Positions 21,565-32,161 of a stretch of DNA of 64,000 nucleotides are shown here, one piece after another. The notes beneath the pieces were generated by a model. It had not been told where the DNA came from. It saw nothing but the letters and a program-made list of their open reading frames with translations, and did not search any database. The DNA comes from Septoria linicola (Eukaryota; Ascomycota; Dothideomycetes; Mycosphaerellales; Mycosphaerellaceae). The position numbers and the translations under genes were made by a program. Each line of letters begins with the position of its first letter. The first letter of the stretch is position 1. The DNA lies in contig CP099428.1 of NCBI GenBank assembly GCA_024114885.1, positions 1,612,001 to 1,676,000 of the forward strand, in the 5' to 3' direction.

Positions 21565-21893
21565 GAAGTTGTATCATGTGTTGTTTCTTTTCGCGATATA
21601 CCCATTGGACGTACTCATTCAGGCGACGATGTACTGCTGTAGATAGGATCGTGGGCGCATCGAGCATTTTCGTTAATAATAACGTTTGACCGCTAAGCCA
21701 TTGAGGCATTTTCGATTACCCAAGGAACGCCATGCAATGAGTCAAATGTGACCATAGGGCGTGCGCCAAGTACTGTAGTACCACCACACCTCACAGTGGA
21801 GAAACAGTCATCTATCGCGATGGCAATGAAGAGGCTTTGCAACGCTTCTTCACGCCGCAATCTTCTGGCAAAGCTAAATTGACACTGGCCAAA
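21565..21893. other. Intergenic region
   Basis: About 330 bp between the HeLo gene and the MFS gene in the same direction. No feature recognised. Confidence 0.4.
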
Positions 21894-23273
21894 ATGTCTG
21901 CCACCCAAGTCCTCACATCTACGGATCTCACTGAGCTGCAGAGTGAGACTGCGTGCAAAGCTATCCCGCTCACGAACATACAATCGCCACAGGCACGTTC
22001 TGAGCCTGGTCGAGCCCTTGCCACTGACGAACTTCCACCAAGGACAGCGACAGAAGTCGTGCCAGATGGCGGTTACGGCTGGGTCATCACAGCTGCTTGC
22101 GCCTACATCATGGTTCTTTTGAATGGCTACACGACTGCCTGGGGAGTTTTGCAGACAGCAATTGTCAAATCTCCTCACTTGCACACCGATGTGCAAACCA
22201 TCACATTTGTTGGTGGGCTCTACATGGCCTGCATGGTCGGCTTCGGACTTATCGCTGTGCGTATCATGGGCAAAGTCGGCACGCGTATCACTTGTCTGGT
22301 AAGCGCTCTGCTCTTCGGCGTTGGTCTCATCGCCACGAGCTTCACTCTGGACCACCTCGGCGGACTCTTTTGCGTGGCGGGGCTTCTTCTTGGTGTCGGG
22401 ACTTCCTCCATCCTGACCGCCACCAACAGTCTACCATTGCAGTACTTCTCTTCTAAGCTTGGCACGGCAAATGGTATCGTCAAAGCTGGCGGTGGACTAG
22501 GAGCCACTATCATGCCGATTGCTGCACAAGCACTACTCGACAAGACTGGGCTTGCATGGACGTTCCGCATTCTTGGCTTTCTTGTGCTTGCGACCGCGAT
22601 CCCTTGCGCATTGCTGCTCAGAGATCGACAAAGTGGACCTCGGAATCAAGCCATGAGGTACGACTTCTCTATCTTGCGACACACACCCTTCCTACTGGTA
22701 TCACTTGCGGGCGCCATAGCGGTGTTCTCGCTTTATGTGCCGCCATTCTTCCTGCCGCTCTTCGCCAGCTCGATTGGCCTTACAGCGACTACAGGTGCTG
22801 GTCTCGTAGCAGGATTCGGAGCTTCCACTGCCGTCGGCCGTCTGCTCGGAGGCTGGGTCTGCGATCGAATGGGAGCTCTCAATACGCTTACAGTCGCCTG
22901 TCTCGTGAACAGTCTGACCATGCTAGCAATCTGGCCTGTCAGCTCGAGCATGCCGCCTCTAGTCCTGTTCGCAATCGTGAACGGTTTCGCAAATGGGAGC
23001 TTCTTCGTTGCCCTGCCTACTGCTGTTGCTGCGTTGGCTCCTGGAAGCGCGGCGGCGAGCATCAGTCTCTCGAACTCGTTCTGGACGCCGGGATACTTGC
23101 TTGGCCCAGCTGTTGCTGGAATGCTCATCGATGCCACCGGAGCGGCTTCGGCTGATAGCATTGAGCCATATCGAGCCGCGATCTTCTATGCTGCTGGGAC
23201 AGGCGTCTGCGCGAGCTTGTTGACAATCGTGGCGAGACTGAAGCTGGATCGGAAGGTCATCAAGAAGCTGTAA
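21894..23273 (+). CDS. MFS transporter, monocarboxylate-transporter (MCT) family
   Basis: A 459-residue single-exon product. I chose ATG 21894 (AAAATGTCTGCC context) because the frame upstream has no ATG. The MCT signature PDGGYGWVITAACAYIM is at about residues 57-73 and begins the first membrane helix; about twelve helices follow, with a central cytosolic loop around RDRQSGPRNQAMRYDF. Fungal members move monocarboxylates, riboflavin or unknown small acids across the plasma membrane, with or without proton coupling. Substrate cannot be read from the sequence. It lies upstream of an aldolase and an epoxide hydrolase on the same strand, which would suit uptake of a catabolic substrate, but this is speculative. 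Confidence 0.9.
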   Translation: MSATQVLTSTDLTELQSETACKAIPLTNIQSPQARSEPGRALATDELPPRTATEVVPDGGYGWVITAACAYIMVLLNGYTTAWGVLQTAIVKSPHLHTDVQTITFVGGLYMACMVGFGLIAVRIMGKVGTRITCLVSALLFGVGLIATSFTLDHLGGLFCVAGLLLGVGTSSILTATNSLPLQYFSSKLGTANGIVKAGGGLGATIMPIAAQALLDKTGLAWTFRILGFLVLATAIPCALLLRDRQSGPRNQAMRYDFSILRHTPFLLVSLAGAIAVFSLYVPPFFLPLFASSIGLTATTGAGLVAGFGASTAVGRLLGGWVCDRMGALNTLTVACLVNSLTMLAIWPVSSSMPPLVLFAIVNGFANGSFFVALPTAVAALAPGSAAASISLSNSFWTPGYLLGPAVAGMLIDATGAASADSIEPYRAAIFYAAGTGVCASLLTIVARLKLDRKVIKKL

Positions 23274-23661
23274 AACATTCTTCAATTTGAGTAACTTTGG
23301 AGAAGTCAAACGGCATAGACTTCGCGAGGCCGCAGGGCACACCGCATACGTCCATGGGGGCTGTCTTCGAAACTTTCCGTGTCTCCTAGCCAGGTCTTTC
23401 ACAAGCCGCTTCGACCATAGCCAACGCAGTATCCAAGAACTTCATGCCCCGCGATTTCCAAGCCACATGTTGATTCATCCCTACATCGACCAATGTACCG
23501 CGCCACCCTCAATATCCCAGTGATTCTTGGTTGAGGTTGGGGTCGTACCTCGAGCTTTCTGCACGCTGAAGGATCCTATCCAGTGCAAGTCTGGTAGCAC
23601 CCTCGCCAGTGCTAGAGCTTGTCATGATCCTGAGATCATAAAACTCCAGTTTCCTGGTTGC
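23274..23661. other. Intergenic region between convergent genes
   Basis: About 390 bp with the 3' ends of the MFS and F-box genes. No other feature seen. Confidence 0.4.
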
Positions 23662-24560
23662 CTAGTGACGAAACCACTTCGTCTCTCGAGAGCGCTGCAC
23701 ACCGGCGAACAAGTTGTCCAAAGATCGATCGTCGCGACTCGCTAGCTCAATCGAAATCGTGTTGAGGTGAAGCCTGTCGCGAATGCCGGCGAGGAAGTCT
23801 GCCGCAGTGTCTGCGCCTACGTGCAACGAAAGAGTCAGCATAGCACATGATATGAGGAGCCTGCATCATCCACATCACACTTTATGTATTGAATAGCTGT
23901 AAGTCACACTTACTGATACGTATGTACGCCAATCGCAAACTCCGGAGGCATCCAGCACAACGCCAAAGGAAGTTCTCCAACGCGACAATCGAGCAATAGC
24001 CGCCGTCGAGCGTCAAAGAACTCATGACAGGTGGCTCAAGTATCGTAAGAGCACGCAGCGCATGAGTTCCTGCCCACACCGACCGATATGAAAGACTGAA
24101 GTGGATTGCTGTGATATTGGAAAGCTTCTCAAGGAAAGCCCCCAGCAGTCCTGCCCACCCGCCGTGTTCCTCGCGGTCCTTGAAGGTGATTTTCAGGACT
24201 TTCGCGCAGGAGGCAGGGCGTTCAAAGACTTTGGTGATCTGCTGGATAGCGCCATATGATGCACGCACAACAATGGACTTGATGTAGCGACTTATGAACC
24301 TTACCTGGACGTCGAGTTAGCCAGAACCCAGCATGGATCGTTTTCACGGTGATGCTCACTCGCGAGTGCTCCTCGAGATCTCTGCATGCAAGGCGGAACG
24401 CTAGAAAGCCTCGAAACACGTTGCGAATGGAGCAACGATCATTGGTTGGGACAGCCTCTACGTGCGATGCAATGGCGCAGATGAGCTCTCCTGGCAAGTT
24501 CTGTAATTGAGCACGCTGGTGAGGCGCAGCGGCAGCGGCGCCGGGGATAGCAAGGTCCAT
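23662..24560 (-). CDS. Small F-box-like protein
   Basis: Three exons fit: 24560-24305, 24228-23914 and 23816-23662, giving 241 residues in phase. The second intron is clear (GTAAGT donor, GCTGAC branch-like site, CGTAG acceptor). The first has a good GTAAGG donor but a weak CAAAG acceptor, because the nearby CAG is out of phase. The N-terminus carries an F-box-like start, QLQNLPGELICAIASHVE, then FRLACRDLEEHSR. The rest resembles leucine-rich segments (ITAIHFSLSYRS, LRSLRLAYIRISKCD). F-box proteins recruit targets to SCF ubiquitin ligases; the target is unknown. It is shorter than most fungal F-box/LRR proteins and may be a reduced member of that large family. Confidence 0.6.
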
Positions 24561-24915
24561 ATTCCCTGGTCGTTTTGCGCTTCGATTTTGGAAGAAAGAA
24601 AGAATTTGCGGAATGTACAGTGATGTTGTGCTGAATAAGTGGCCCTAGCGCTAGCGCTAACGCAGAATGAAAGTGAAGGATGCAATGCAAGTTCAGACCT
24701 GCATAATTTCACTTCGTGCTGCAGGCAACACAACACGACAAAGCGACAACACAATTGAGCACTTACTTCAATGTCGTCATAACTACAAATACAGCCACAT
24801 TCCACACCAGGAGGACAGTTTGTGTGTCACATCCACGGGTTTGGTCATTCGAGAGGTATATCGACTGGCTTAAAACATATCACGAGCTTTCTCTCGAACT
24901 TCAATTCTCGCAACC
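24561..24915. other. Divergent intergenic region
   Basis: About 350 bp between the F-box gene and the NmrA-like pseudogene, with a GCGCTAGCGCTAGCGC-like palindromic patch near 24,645-24,660. No gene. Confidence 0.4.
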
Positions 24916-26000
24916 ATGTCTCTTCGATCGATCGTTATCTTTGGTGGCACAGGTGCACGAGCAGGCCCGATGGTCCATTGTCAGTGATTGCTGAGACCAA
25001 CATGCAATTTACAGCTAATGTTAAGAAAAGCACTCTCCGCTACTAACAAGTTCAAGATTACAGTCCCCACTCGCAACACTTCCTCCGAAGATGCCATACG
25101 ACTCAGCAAACTACCTCATGTATCCCTGATAGAAGCCACATACGACACGGAAAAAGGACTTCGTGATGCTTTTGCGGACCAAGAAAGCTGCTATTTCATC
25201 ATCAACTCATTTGCCATCCGCGAACCAGATGAATAATTTTGGACGGTTCGAGCCTTCGAGATTGCTGTACAGAGCGGAATCAAGCATTTCATCTATAGCG
25301 GTGCTCGAAACCGCCTACGAGAGAGTGGGTATCAGGAGAAGTACCGCTATAGCCATAACACAGTCAAAGCGCATTTGTCCGATTGGATCCGGCAGCAAGA
25401 CGTGGAGACAATGGGGTGGACGATCATGTATGGCGGTGTTTATGCAGAGATGCTCGGCAGTCTGCTCTGTCCGCTCAAGATCGGGGAGGAGTATGTCTTT
25501 GCTGCACCAATGCATGAGGACAGCGTTGTTCAGCTAATGCCTTTAGAGAACTATGGAATAACCTTGAAATGGGCTCTCGAGAATTTCGAAAAGTCCAATA
25601 GTCATGTTGTGGACGCAGGCGCGATACCTGTCACCTGGCCTGACATTGTGGAGGCTTTTGTCAGAGTCACAGGCAAACAAGCTCGAACCATGTTCGTCAG
25701 TCAGGAGCAGTGGTTCGAAGGTGCTACAAAGAAAGGTATGGATCCAGACGCGCCGCTGCCTATGGGATCGAATCCTGGAGACCCCGCAACGTTCCTTTTC
25801 CGTAAGACGTTTGGGGCTTGGGGTGGAACATGTGGAAGGATAACACGAGAAGTAATGAGACTGGCGGGAGAGATGTCGTTACCACAGGAGGACGACCAAC
25901 AACCTTGGAAGAGTGGATGAGGAAGACTGGGTATGAGGGTACGCCCAAGGAGCCTACTAAAATGAGGCGTGAGGCATCTAAGGCAACAGCGCCGTCGTGA
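24916..26000 (+). pseudogene. NmrA-like NAD(P)-binding protein gene, with a stop and a frameshift
   Basis: Exon 1 (24916-24972) encodes the Rossmann start MSLRSIVIFGGTGARAGPM. A 42 bp GTCCAT...TACAG intron leads to exon 2 at 25015, which is in frame: ITVPTRNTSSEDAIRLSKL, then VSLIEATYDTEKGLRDAFAD. At 25234-25236 a TAA interrupts the family-typical stretch; the same frame then continues unbroken with VRAFEIAVQSGIKHFIYSG and YRYSHNTVKAHLSDW. Near 25,818 the frame shifts by two bases in a TTGGGGTGG run and the expected ending (NMWKDN, then LEEWMRKTGYEGT) is in another frame up to 26000. NmrA proteins sense NAD(P) redox state or act as atypical reductases. Both lesions lie in conserved stretches, so the gene is probably dead. 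TAA could derive from CAA by a RIP-type C-to-T change. Confidence 0.8.
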
Positions 26001-26494
26001 GGCGTATGCTGTTAGCTGACTAACATTCCGACGGGTTGGATAGATATGGTCCAGGCGAATGTCCTTCTGTACGCTACGTCGAACTTAGTAAGCCTGCGAC
26101 ATCCTCTTCGGGAAAGCAGCTACTACATCCGGATTAGGAAGTTGAGATGCTTCATGCAAGCCTTGCAAGGTCATGTCGTCAGTGTAAACATTGCACTACT
26201 GCTGAGCTGATCAGTGCACTATCAATCGGGCTAAGTCAAGCTGGAGCACGCCTAGCAGCACGTCGATCAAAGCGCCTCCACAGTAACACCAGTACGCCAA
26301 CGAATCCCAGGAGGCTCCAAGCTAATGCAATCCCCGGACGAGCTATCTTCGAGCTATCTTTTAGCACGAGAATTGCTATACGTCCGTCTGCCTGGGCGTT
26401 GTATATCTGCATGTTCTGAACGCAGGAGTCTGATTCATCTTTGTCCTGTTGCTTGACCTGATATACCTGAGCACTTTCGACTATTCAGCTAACT
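26001..26494. other. Intergenic region
   Basis: About 490 bp upstream of the aldolase gene. No supported coding sequence. Confidence 0.45.
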
Positions 26495-27496
26495 ATGAAC
26501 GTACATCGGGCAGCTAAGCTGTTCCAGCCTAGCAACCTTCGTCGTGCAATGGCAGCTACCATGAGACGAAATCCCATTTCATCACACCTCTTTGGCTGTG
26601 TCGTTTCCTTCCCTCATACCTCAGTGGCGCGGACTGTAGCTCCTCTTGGCTACGACATCGTCTTGACTGACGCGCAGCGTTCCGCCATCGATCCCGAGAA
26701 TCTGGTGCGTCTCATCCATACAGTCAGCTTCTGTAGTGAAGGAAGCTCGCTTCCAGTTGTGCGTGTACCGTCCGCGCAGTCAGATCTACTCACGTACGCT
26801 GTTGATGCTGGTAAGTCACAATGCATCCCAGATGCTTCGATGACTAACATATCCTACCATCTTTGATAGGCGCTGCAGGTATCGTGTTTCCGCACATTGA
26901 AGATGATGAACAGGCCCGCAAGGCTGTTCGCAAATGTCGATACCCACCAGTAGGAGAACGTTCGCTGTCGCCGTTCTCATTGACCGGTCAAGTCACGGAC
27001 ATTACACTGTGTGGGAAATCTTTCACAGAGGTCGCCGATGCACATGTGGCTGTCATATGCCAGATCGAGAGTGCTGTAAATTCTTTTCTCAAATAGAAGT
27101 CAAATGCTTACCTGAAGATAGCGAGCTGTCGACCATGTGGACGCTATTGCTGCTGTGCCAGGCGTGGCAGCTCTCATGCTTGGGCCAGGTGACTCGCGTA
27201 CAGACCCGAAACTCCCTCTCAGCGGACGTCACGAGCCCGAGTTCCTTGAGGCTATTGACTGCTTGATCAAGACAAGTCGGCATCGTCTTACTCCACTGAT
27301 GATAACGACATTCAAGGCATCAGTACGTCATGACCATTGGCTGTCGGGCTTTTCTGTTCATCTCGCGGCCGCAGACGCTCTTAGCGCTACCAATGGCTTC
27401 CAAACTAGCCTGAAAGACATCAAAGCCGATCTGCTGGCTAATAGAAGCGTGCACCTGGAGCGAGGGATTATGGAAGCAGCCCATGGTGCGGCATGA
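26495..27496 (+). CDS. HpcH/HpaI-type aldolase family protein, atypical active site
   Basis: Three exons (26495-26810, 26870-27075, 27122-27496) with clean GTAAGT and GTAAAT introns of 59 and 46 bp give 298 residues. The family cleaves 2-oxo-acid aldols (for example 4-hydroxy-2-oxo-heptanedioate) with a divalent metal. Visible landmarks are the Arg in LPVVRVPS, AGAAGIVFPHIED, YPPVGERSLSP, the metal ligand Glu in CQIESA and the metal ligand Asp in MLGPGD. The usual Asp-x-Glu-His block, whose His is the catalytic base in HpaI, reads TDAQRSAI here (Asp59, Ala60, Gln61), so both Glu and His are missing. It may be inactive, changed in reaction, or use another base. It neighbours the epoxide hydrolase on the same strand. 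Confidence 0.85.
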
Positions 27497-28133
27497 CACT
27501 TATACAAGAGGCTTCGTGGAGACGGTCGAGAATCGAAGTTCTTCTGGCTGCTCCTTGCCGTATTTAGCGATGCTTCCAGATCGGAATGACCCACTGTCGT
27601 GAAGTGCTGCCGAATAGCATTTGTACTCATTCAAGGTCGGAATGTGTCCTTTTGTCTAAGAGATCTGGTGTGTTAGAGATCAGCCAAGACTCGAGCAGGG
27701 GCTTCGACACGTCAGGTCTACGCTCGCCATCAGGTCAAAGTCTGGCCTGTTGGTGGACTGGCGGTGACAAGATGATACCAGGAGCAAGAGTGGAACTGGG
27801 TGTGATGGCGAGCGGAAAGTCAATATATGCTGAGGGGCTCCAGGAAGCGGGGCTTGAGGCTTGGCGTTCGTTTGAAATCTGGCTCAGCGTTTTGTTCCAG
27901 ATCATCTCGATGCTCTCTGTACGCGTGTGTAGACCACTTCAGTCCTACTGTACTGCTCTTCTTGATGCCAGAAGTAATGAGCGAAATGCGAAGCCGTGGC
28001 TTGGTGCTCTTACCATTGCCTTTGCCGATGGCTTGCACTATCTCCTTGCTTACGTGATGCTGTTTTCAGAACATACACATCAAGCGAGTCGATTGCACAA
28101 TGGACATCCCATCATACACCTTTGTCAAAGACA
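27497..28133. other. Intergenic region
   Basis: About 640 bp upstream of the epoxide hydrolase. A 205-codon frame at 27586-28203 crosses it but has no domain and overlaps the hydrolase start, so it is not annotated. Confidence 0.45.
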
Positions 28134-29320
28134 ATGCCAGAAGAAGACAGCGCTATCTCTCGCTTCAAGCTGGCCATACCACAGGCTACTCTTGATGACC
28201 TGAAATTACGCCTCAGTTTAGCACGCTGGCCAGACAAGCAGACGGTCGACGACTGGTCTCAAGGTGTGCCACTTGCAGAAATACAAGATCTTTGCCAGTA
28301 TTGGCAGACATCGTACAATTGGAAGCGATGCGAAGAGCTGCTCAATTCGTATCCCCAATACACGACAACTATCGACGGAGTCGAAATCTACTTCCTACAC
28401 TTCCAGTCGAGGCACAAACAGGCTCTCCCGATGCTGGTGACTCATGGCTGGCCTGGCTCAGTCTTGGAATTCAGACATGTCATTGACAAGCTTGTTGATC
28501 CTGATAACGGGTCCACCAAAGAAGCATTCCATCTCGTAATCCCAGCACTTCCGGGCTATGCTTTCTCCAGTAAGCCAACAGAGACTGGCTGGAACTATGA
28601 TCGCACTGCCCGAGCGTGGGCAATACTGATGGAGCGATTGGGATATGCTGACAAGGGCTGGGTCGCTCAAGGCGGTGATTGGGGCTCGCACGTCACTGCA
28701 AATCTGGGACACCAAGCACCGAGAGGGTTGAAAGCAGTTCATATGAATTCGATATATTTCCGACCAGAGGTAGGTACAGGATAGTGGCCGGAATGTGTGT
28801 ATCGCTGACCTGGTGACAGAAAGAGATCCAGACTGCAGCTCAAGACGAAAGGGGTGTGAAAAGAGCAATGGCACTGCATCACTCTCGAGAAACTACAGGA
28901 TATCGTGGCTACTCTCTTCAGCAGTCAACCAGGCCGCAAACGCTCGGATATGGACTAGCAGACTCGCCCATCGCACAAGCGAGCTGGATATTTGAGAAGT
29001 TCAGAGATTGGTCGCATCATAACGGCAATGTGGAAACGGTGCTCACCAAAAATGACATGCTCGACACTATCATGCTATACTGGCTGTCGAATTCCAGTAC
29101 CTCGTCAGCCCGCTACTACTGGGAGAATCAGCCGGACACGACTGCATGGTCTATCGATATGCCGGTTGGCATCAGCTGGTTCCCAGGCGATACAAGCTAT
29201 GCGCCGAAAGAGTGGTGCGAAAGGTACTGGAAGAACATTATGTACTGGAATGAGACAGGAAAGGGTGGACACTTTGCGGCGTGGGAGCAGCCAAATATTT
29301 TTGTGCAAGAACTAAGGTAG
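28134..29320 (+). CDS. Epoxide hydrolase (EHN / alpha-beta hydrolase family)
   Basis: Two exons (28134-28769 and 28820-29320) around a 50 bp GTAGGT...GACAG intron give 378 residues. The N-terminal EHN domain (FKLAIPQATLDDLKLRLSLA, RWPDKQTVDDWSQGVPL) precedes an alpha/beta-hydrolase fold. The oxyanion-hole motif HGWPGS is at 104-109, the nucleophile Asp172 in GGDWGS and the catalytic His363 in GKGGHFAAWEQP. The enzyme opens epoxides to diols, acting on xenobiotics, lipids or juvenile-hormone-like substrates in other members. The length is usual for the family. ATG 28134 was chosen because an upstream ATG at 28100 is out of frame. The stop is only about 100 bp from the RIP desert. Confidence 0.94.
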
Positions 29321-30180
29321 TGGAGGAGAAGTCTGAATATAGACTAGAGGGCACAGATCGATCTGTTTGATGATCAGCGTCGCGCGGAGACTGTAGTGAG
29401 ATGTGTCGTTACTTACTCTATTATGACACGCGTGTAGTATACGTTGTAGTAGTCTACGCAAGGTGTTGTTCGACTTGGAAAGTAGTTAGTAATATAGTAG
29501 TTAGTAGTTAGTAAAGAATAGAAAGTTAGAGAAGCGACTAAGATTTTATATATAAGGAAACAGAAAAGTATAGACGTACTTATATAAGTAAATATAAAGT
29601 AGGGCACGTACGCGTATACTTACTTCTTTTACTTTAATATAAGGGCCTAGAGTATTATATTAAGAACTTATAACTATTAAGGAGTACGAGCCTAGTTATT
29701 AAATCGAAGCTACTTCTAGTATTAAGAGATAAGGCCTTATCCGACTTTAGGCTCTTATATTAGAGCCTCGAGGAAAGCGAAGATCGTGCTACTTAGAGTA
29801 GTATCTACTAGGGCCTCGTCTAATAACGCTAGTAGGATACGTAGACCTTATATTATATAGGAATATATAACTACTCTTTCTATAAACAAACTACTATACT
29901 CGCTACTACTTACGCTACTACTACTACTACTACTATAAACGCTTTTCTATAATACTAATAATCTTATAGTAGTACGTATACTTACTACTATAAACGCCTA
30001 ACTAGATACGATTAGAGCCTACGCTAAGAAGAATACTAGCTCGCTCGTATATACTACTATTACGCTTAATATTAGCGCCTAGTAATACTATCGCTCTATA
30101 AATAATAGTATTCTAATACTTATAGAGAGGCTTACTATCTTAGACGAGTAGGTACTAGAGCTAGAGAAGACTAAAGCGAG

Positions 30181-31940
30181 ATAATTACTAGTAAAGTAAG
30201 TAGTACTTCTAAAGTTAAGATATACGAGAAAGTCGTTATAGCTAAATTTAACGCTTTCGTAGACGAGATTATAGATCTTATCTTAGAAACTAAAGCTTAA
30301 TATCTTAAGGTTCTCGTAAGTAAATATAAGGACTAAGAGAGACTAAATATCTAGATATAGTAACGATATAAGGCCTTATCTAAGAAAACTATAGGTGCCT
30401 CTATATAGAAGTAGAAGCTTAATATAGATATTAGAAGCTTAACTTCTATAAAGGAGATACTAGAAACTAAAGTAGCTAAGCTATCTATCTTAAAAGAGTA
30501 CTTAGTCTTAGAGATAGAGAGGCTTAAAGATTAGAAACAAGGCCTTATTATAGAAACTAGTCGCCTAGAAGAGATAATAATAAAGCTAAATAGCGATAAG
30601 GTCGGCCTAGTCGAAGTAGTTAAGTAGCTTTAAGAGTAGAAGAGAAGCCTTAAGGTAGTAGTTAAGCTATTAGATAATTAGAAGATAAGGCTTAATTATA
30701 AAAACTAGGACCTAATCGATATAGCTATAAAGAAGAGGTAAGAGATATTAAAAGTTAAAGAAGAAAAGTAGAGCCTAATAGATAAGATCGAGAAGTTAGA
30801 GGTAAGTAAGGTATAGACTAAGAGCGAGAAGAGGATATTAGATAGAGAGATTTAGAAACTTAGTATATTAAGAGATAAACTCGAAAGCGAAAAGTAAGGC
30901 CTAGTAGAAGAGCTCGAATATACGAAAATTAAAAAATCAGAGCTAGGAGAAAGATATAGTAACTTAATTACTAATATTAATCGAGTCGAGAGCCTAATAC
31001 CTTAACTAGCTAAGTAGGAGACGAGGTTAATAAATAGAGACTTAGAGCTAAGAAGTAAGGTCGAGGACCTAGAGCTAGATATTACTATAAAGTAGTCTAG
31101 AAGAATAGGACTCGATAAAAGATACTAAGCTCTAGAGTTAGAAGCTAAAGAGAAGTCCTATAATATAAGCGAGCTAGCCTCTTCTATTACGCTAGAATAG
31201 ACCGAATATAACTAGCTTATAGAGAACTATAGAACCTTATAGTAAGTTAATTACTACCTCGAGGTACTATAAGGTTTATATAGTAAGCCTAGTCTTAAGA
31301 CGACGATAGTACTTATAGTATCTAGACTCTCTAAAGCCTCGAACTACTATACTAAACAAGTTTGTACTTTAAGACGAGGCTTTAATAAGAAGCTTAACTA
31401 GCTACGTACTAAACGATAATAGCTTTAAAGCCTTTATAAGAAGAAGGTTATAAGATTACTACGCTAAAGCCTTTCTTAATACTAGGCCTCGTTAACGAAG
31501 AGGCTCTTATTCTATTACTAAGTAGCTTAATTCTAACTATAAGAAGGTTATTATAAAGCTATAGTCTTAGCTCGAGACTCTCTTAGTATAATATTATAAA
31601 TAGAGCTTACTACTAAAAGAGTCGTAAGCTACTATTAAGATATAGATATAGGAAGCTTAAGCTTTAATAAAGATAGTAGATACTCTATAAGAGTATAATA
31701 TAGACTAGCTTTAAGAGTTATAGGATCTAGAGCCTTTAATTATATCGCGACTATCGTAGCTAGAGTAGCCTCTAACTATATCTTAGAACGAGAATAAGGC
31801 GAGGCTAGATATACTTAGGAGTATTATCTCTAAGATAGAGTAACGTAGTAATATAGGCCTAGCTATATCTTGATTTATATAGTAATAAGCGTCGTAGAAC
31901 TATAGTCGTATCGATATAGTTCGATAGAGATTAGAGCCTA
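30181..31940 (+). pseudogene. Unidentified decayed ORF, coiled-coil-like
   Basis: I do not recognise a family. In frame 1 the translation through TAA/TAG stops has the composition of a long coiled coil, rich in Glu, Lys, Leu and Ile, with stretches such as ILRDKLESEK, GLVEELEYTKIKKSELGER and DLELRSKVEDLELDI. Gln would be the natural residue at many stops if RIP changed CAA/CAG to TAA/TAG. Roughly one codon in ten is a stop. Because TpG is depleted, absence of TGA is not evidence, so coding status rests on composition and heptad-like pattern only. It may continue upstream in another frame (30,120-30,240). It could be a transposon-captured or stranded host gene. Confidence 0.45.
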
Positions 31941-32161
31941 ATCTCTTTACTTACGCGAGTTATATATAATTAAACTCTATATTAGTAGCTAACTAGTATC
32001 TACTAAACTTTCTAGATTATTTACTTTCTTTTCTTCTTCCTTCTTCTACGTTTCTATACTACTTCTATTTATTACTTATAAACTTATACTCTCTCCTAGC
32101 GCTATAACTATAAATAAGACTAAATAATACTACTAGTATAAACGATACTATATCTATTAAG

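Noticed and set aside
27586..28203. 205-codon plus-strand frame before the epoxide hydrolase
   Set aside because: Overlaps the hydrolase start in another frame and contains no recognisable motif.
1..29400. A secondary-metabolite cluster
   Set aside because: An ABC pump, an MFS transporter, an NmrA-like gene and an epoxide hydrolase are present, but no PKS, NRPS, terpene synthase or P450 is seen.
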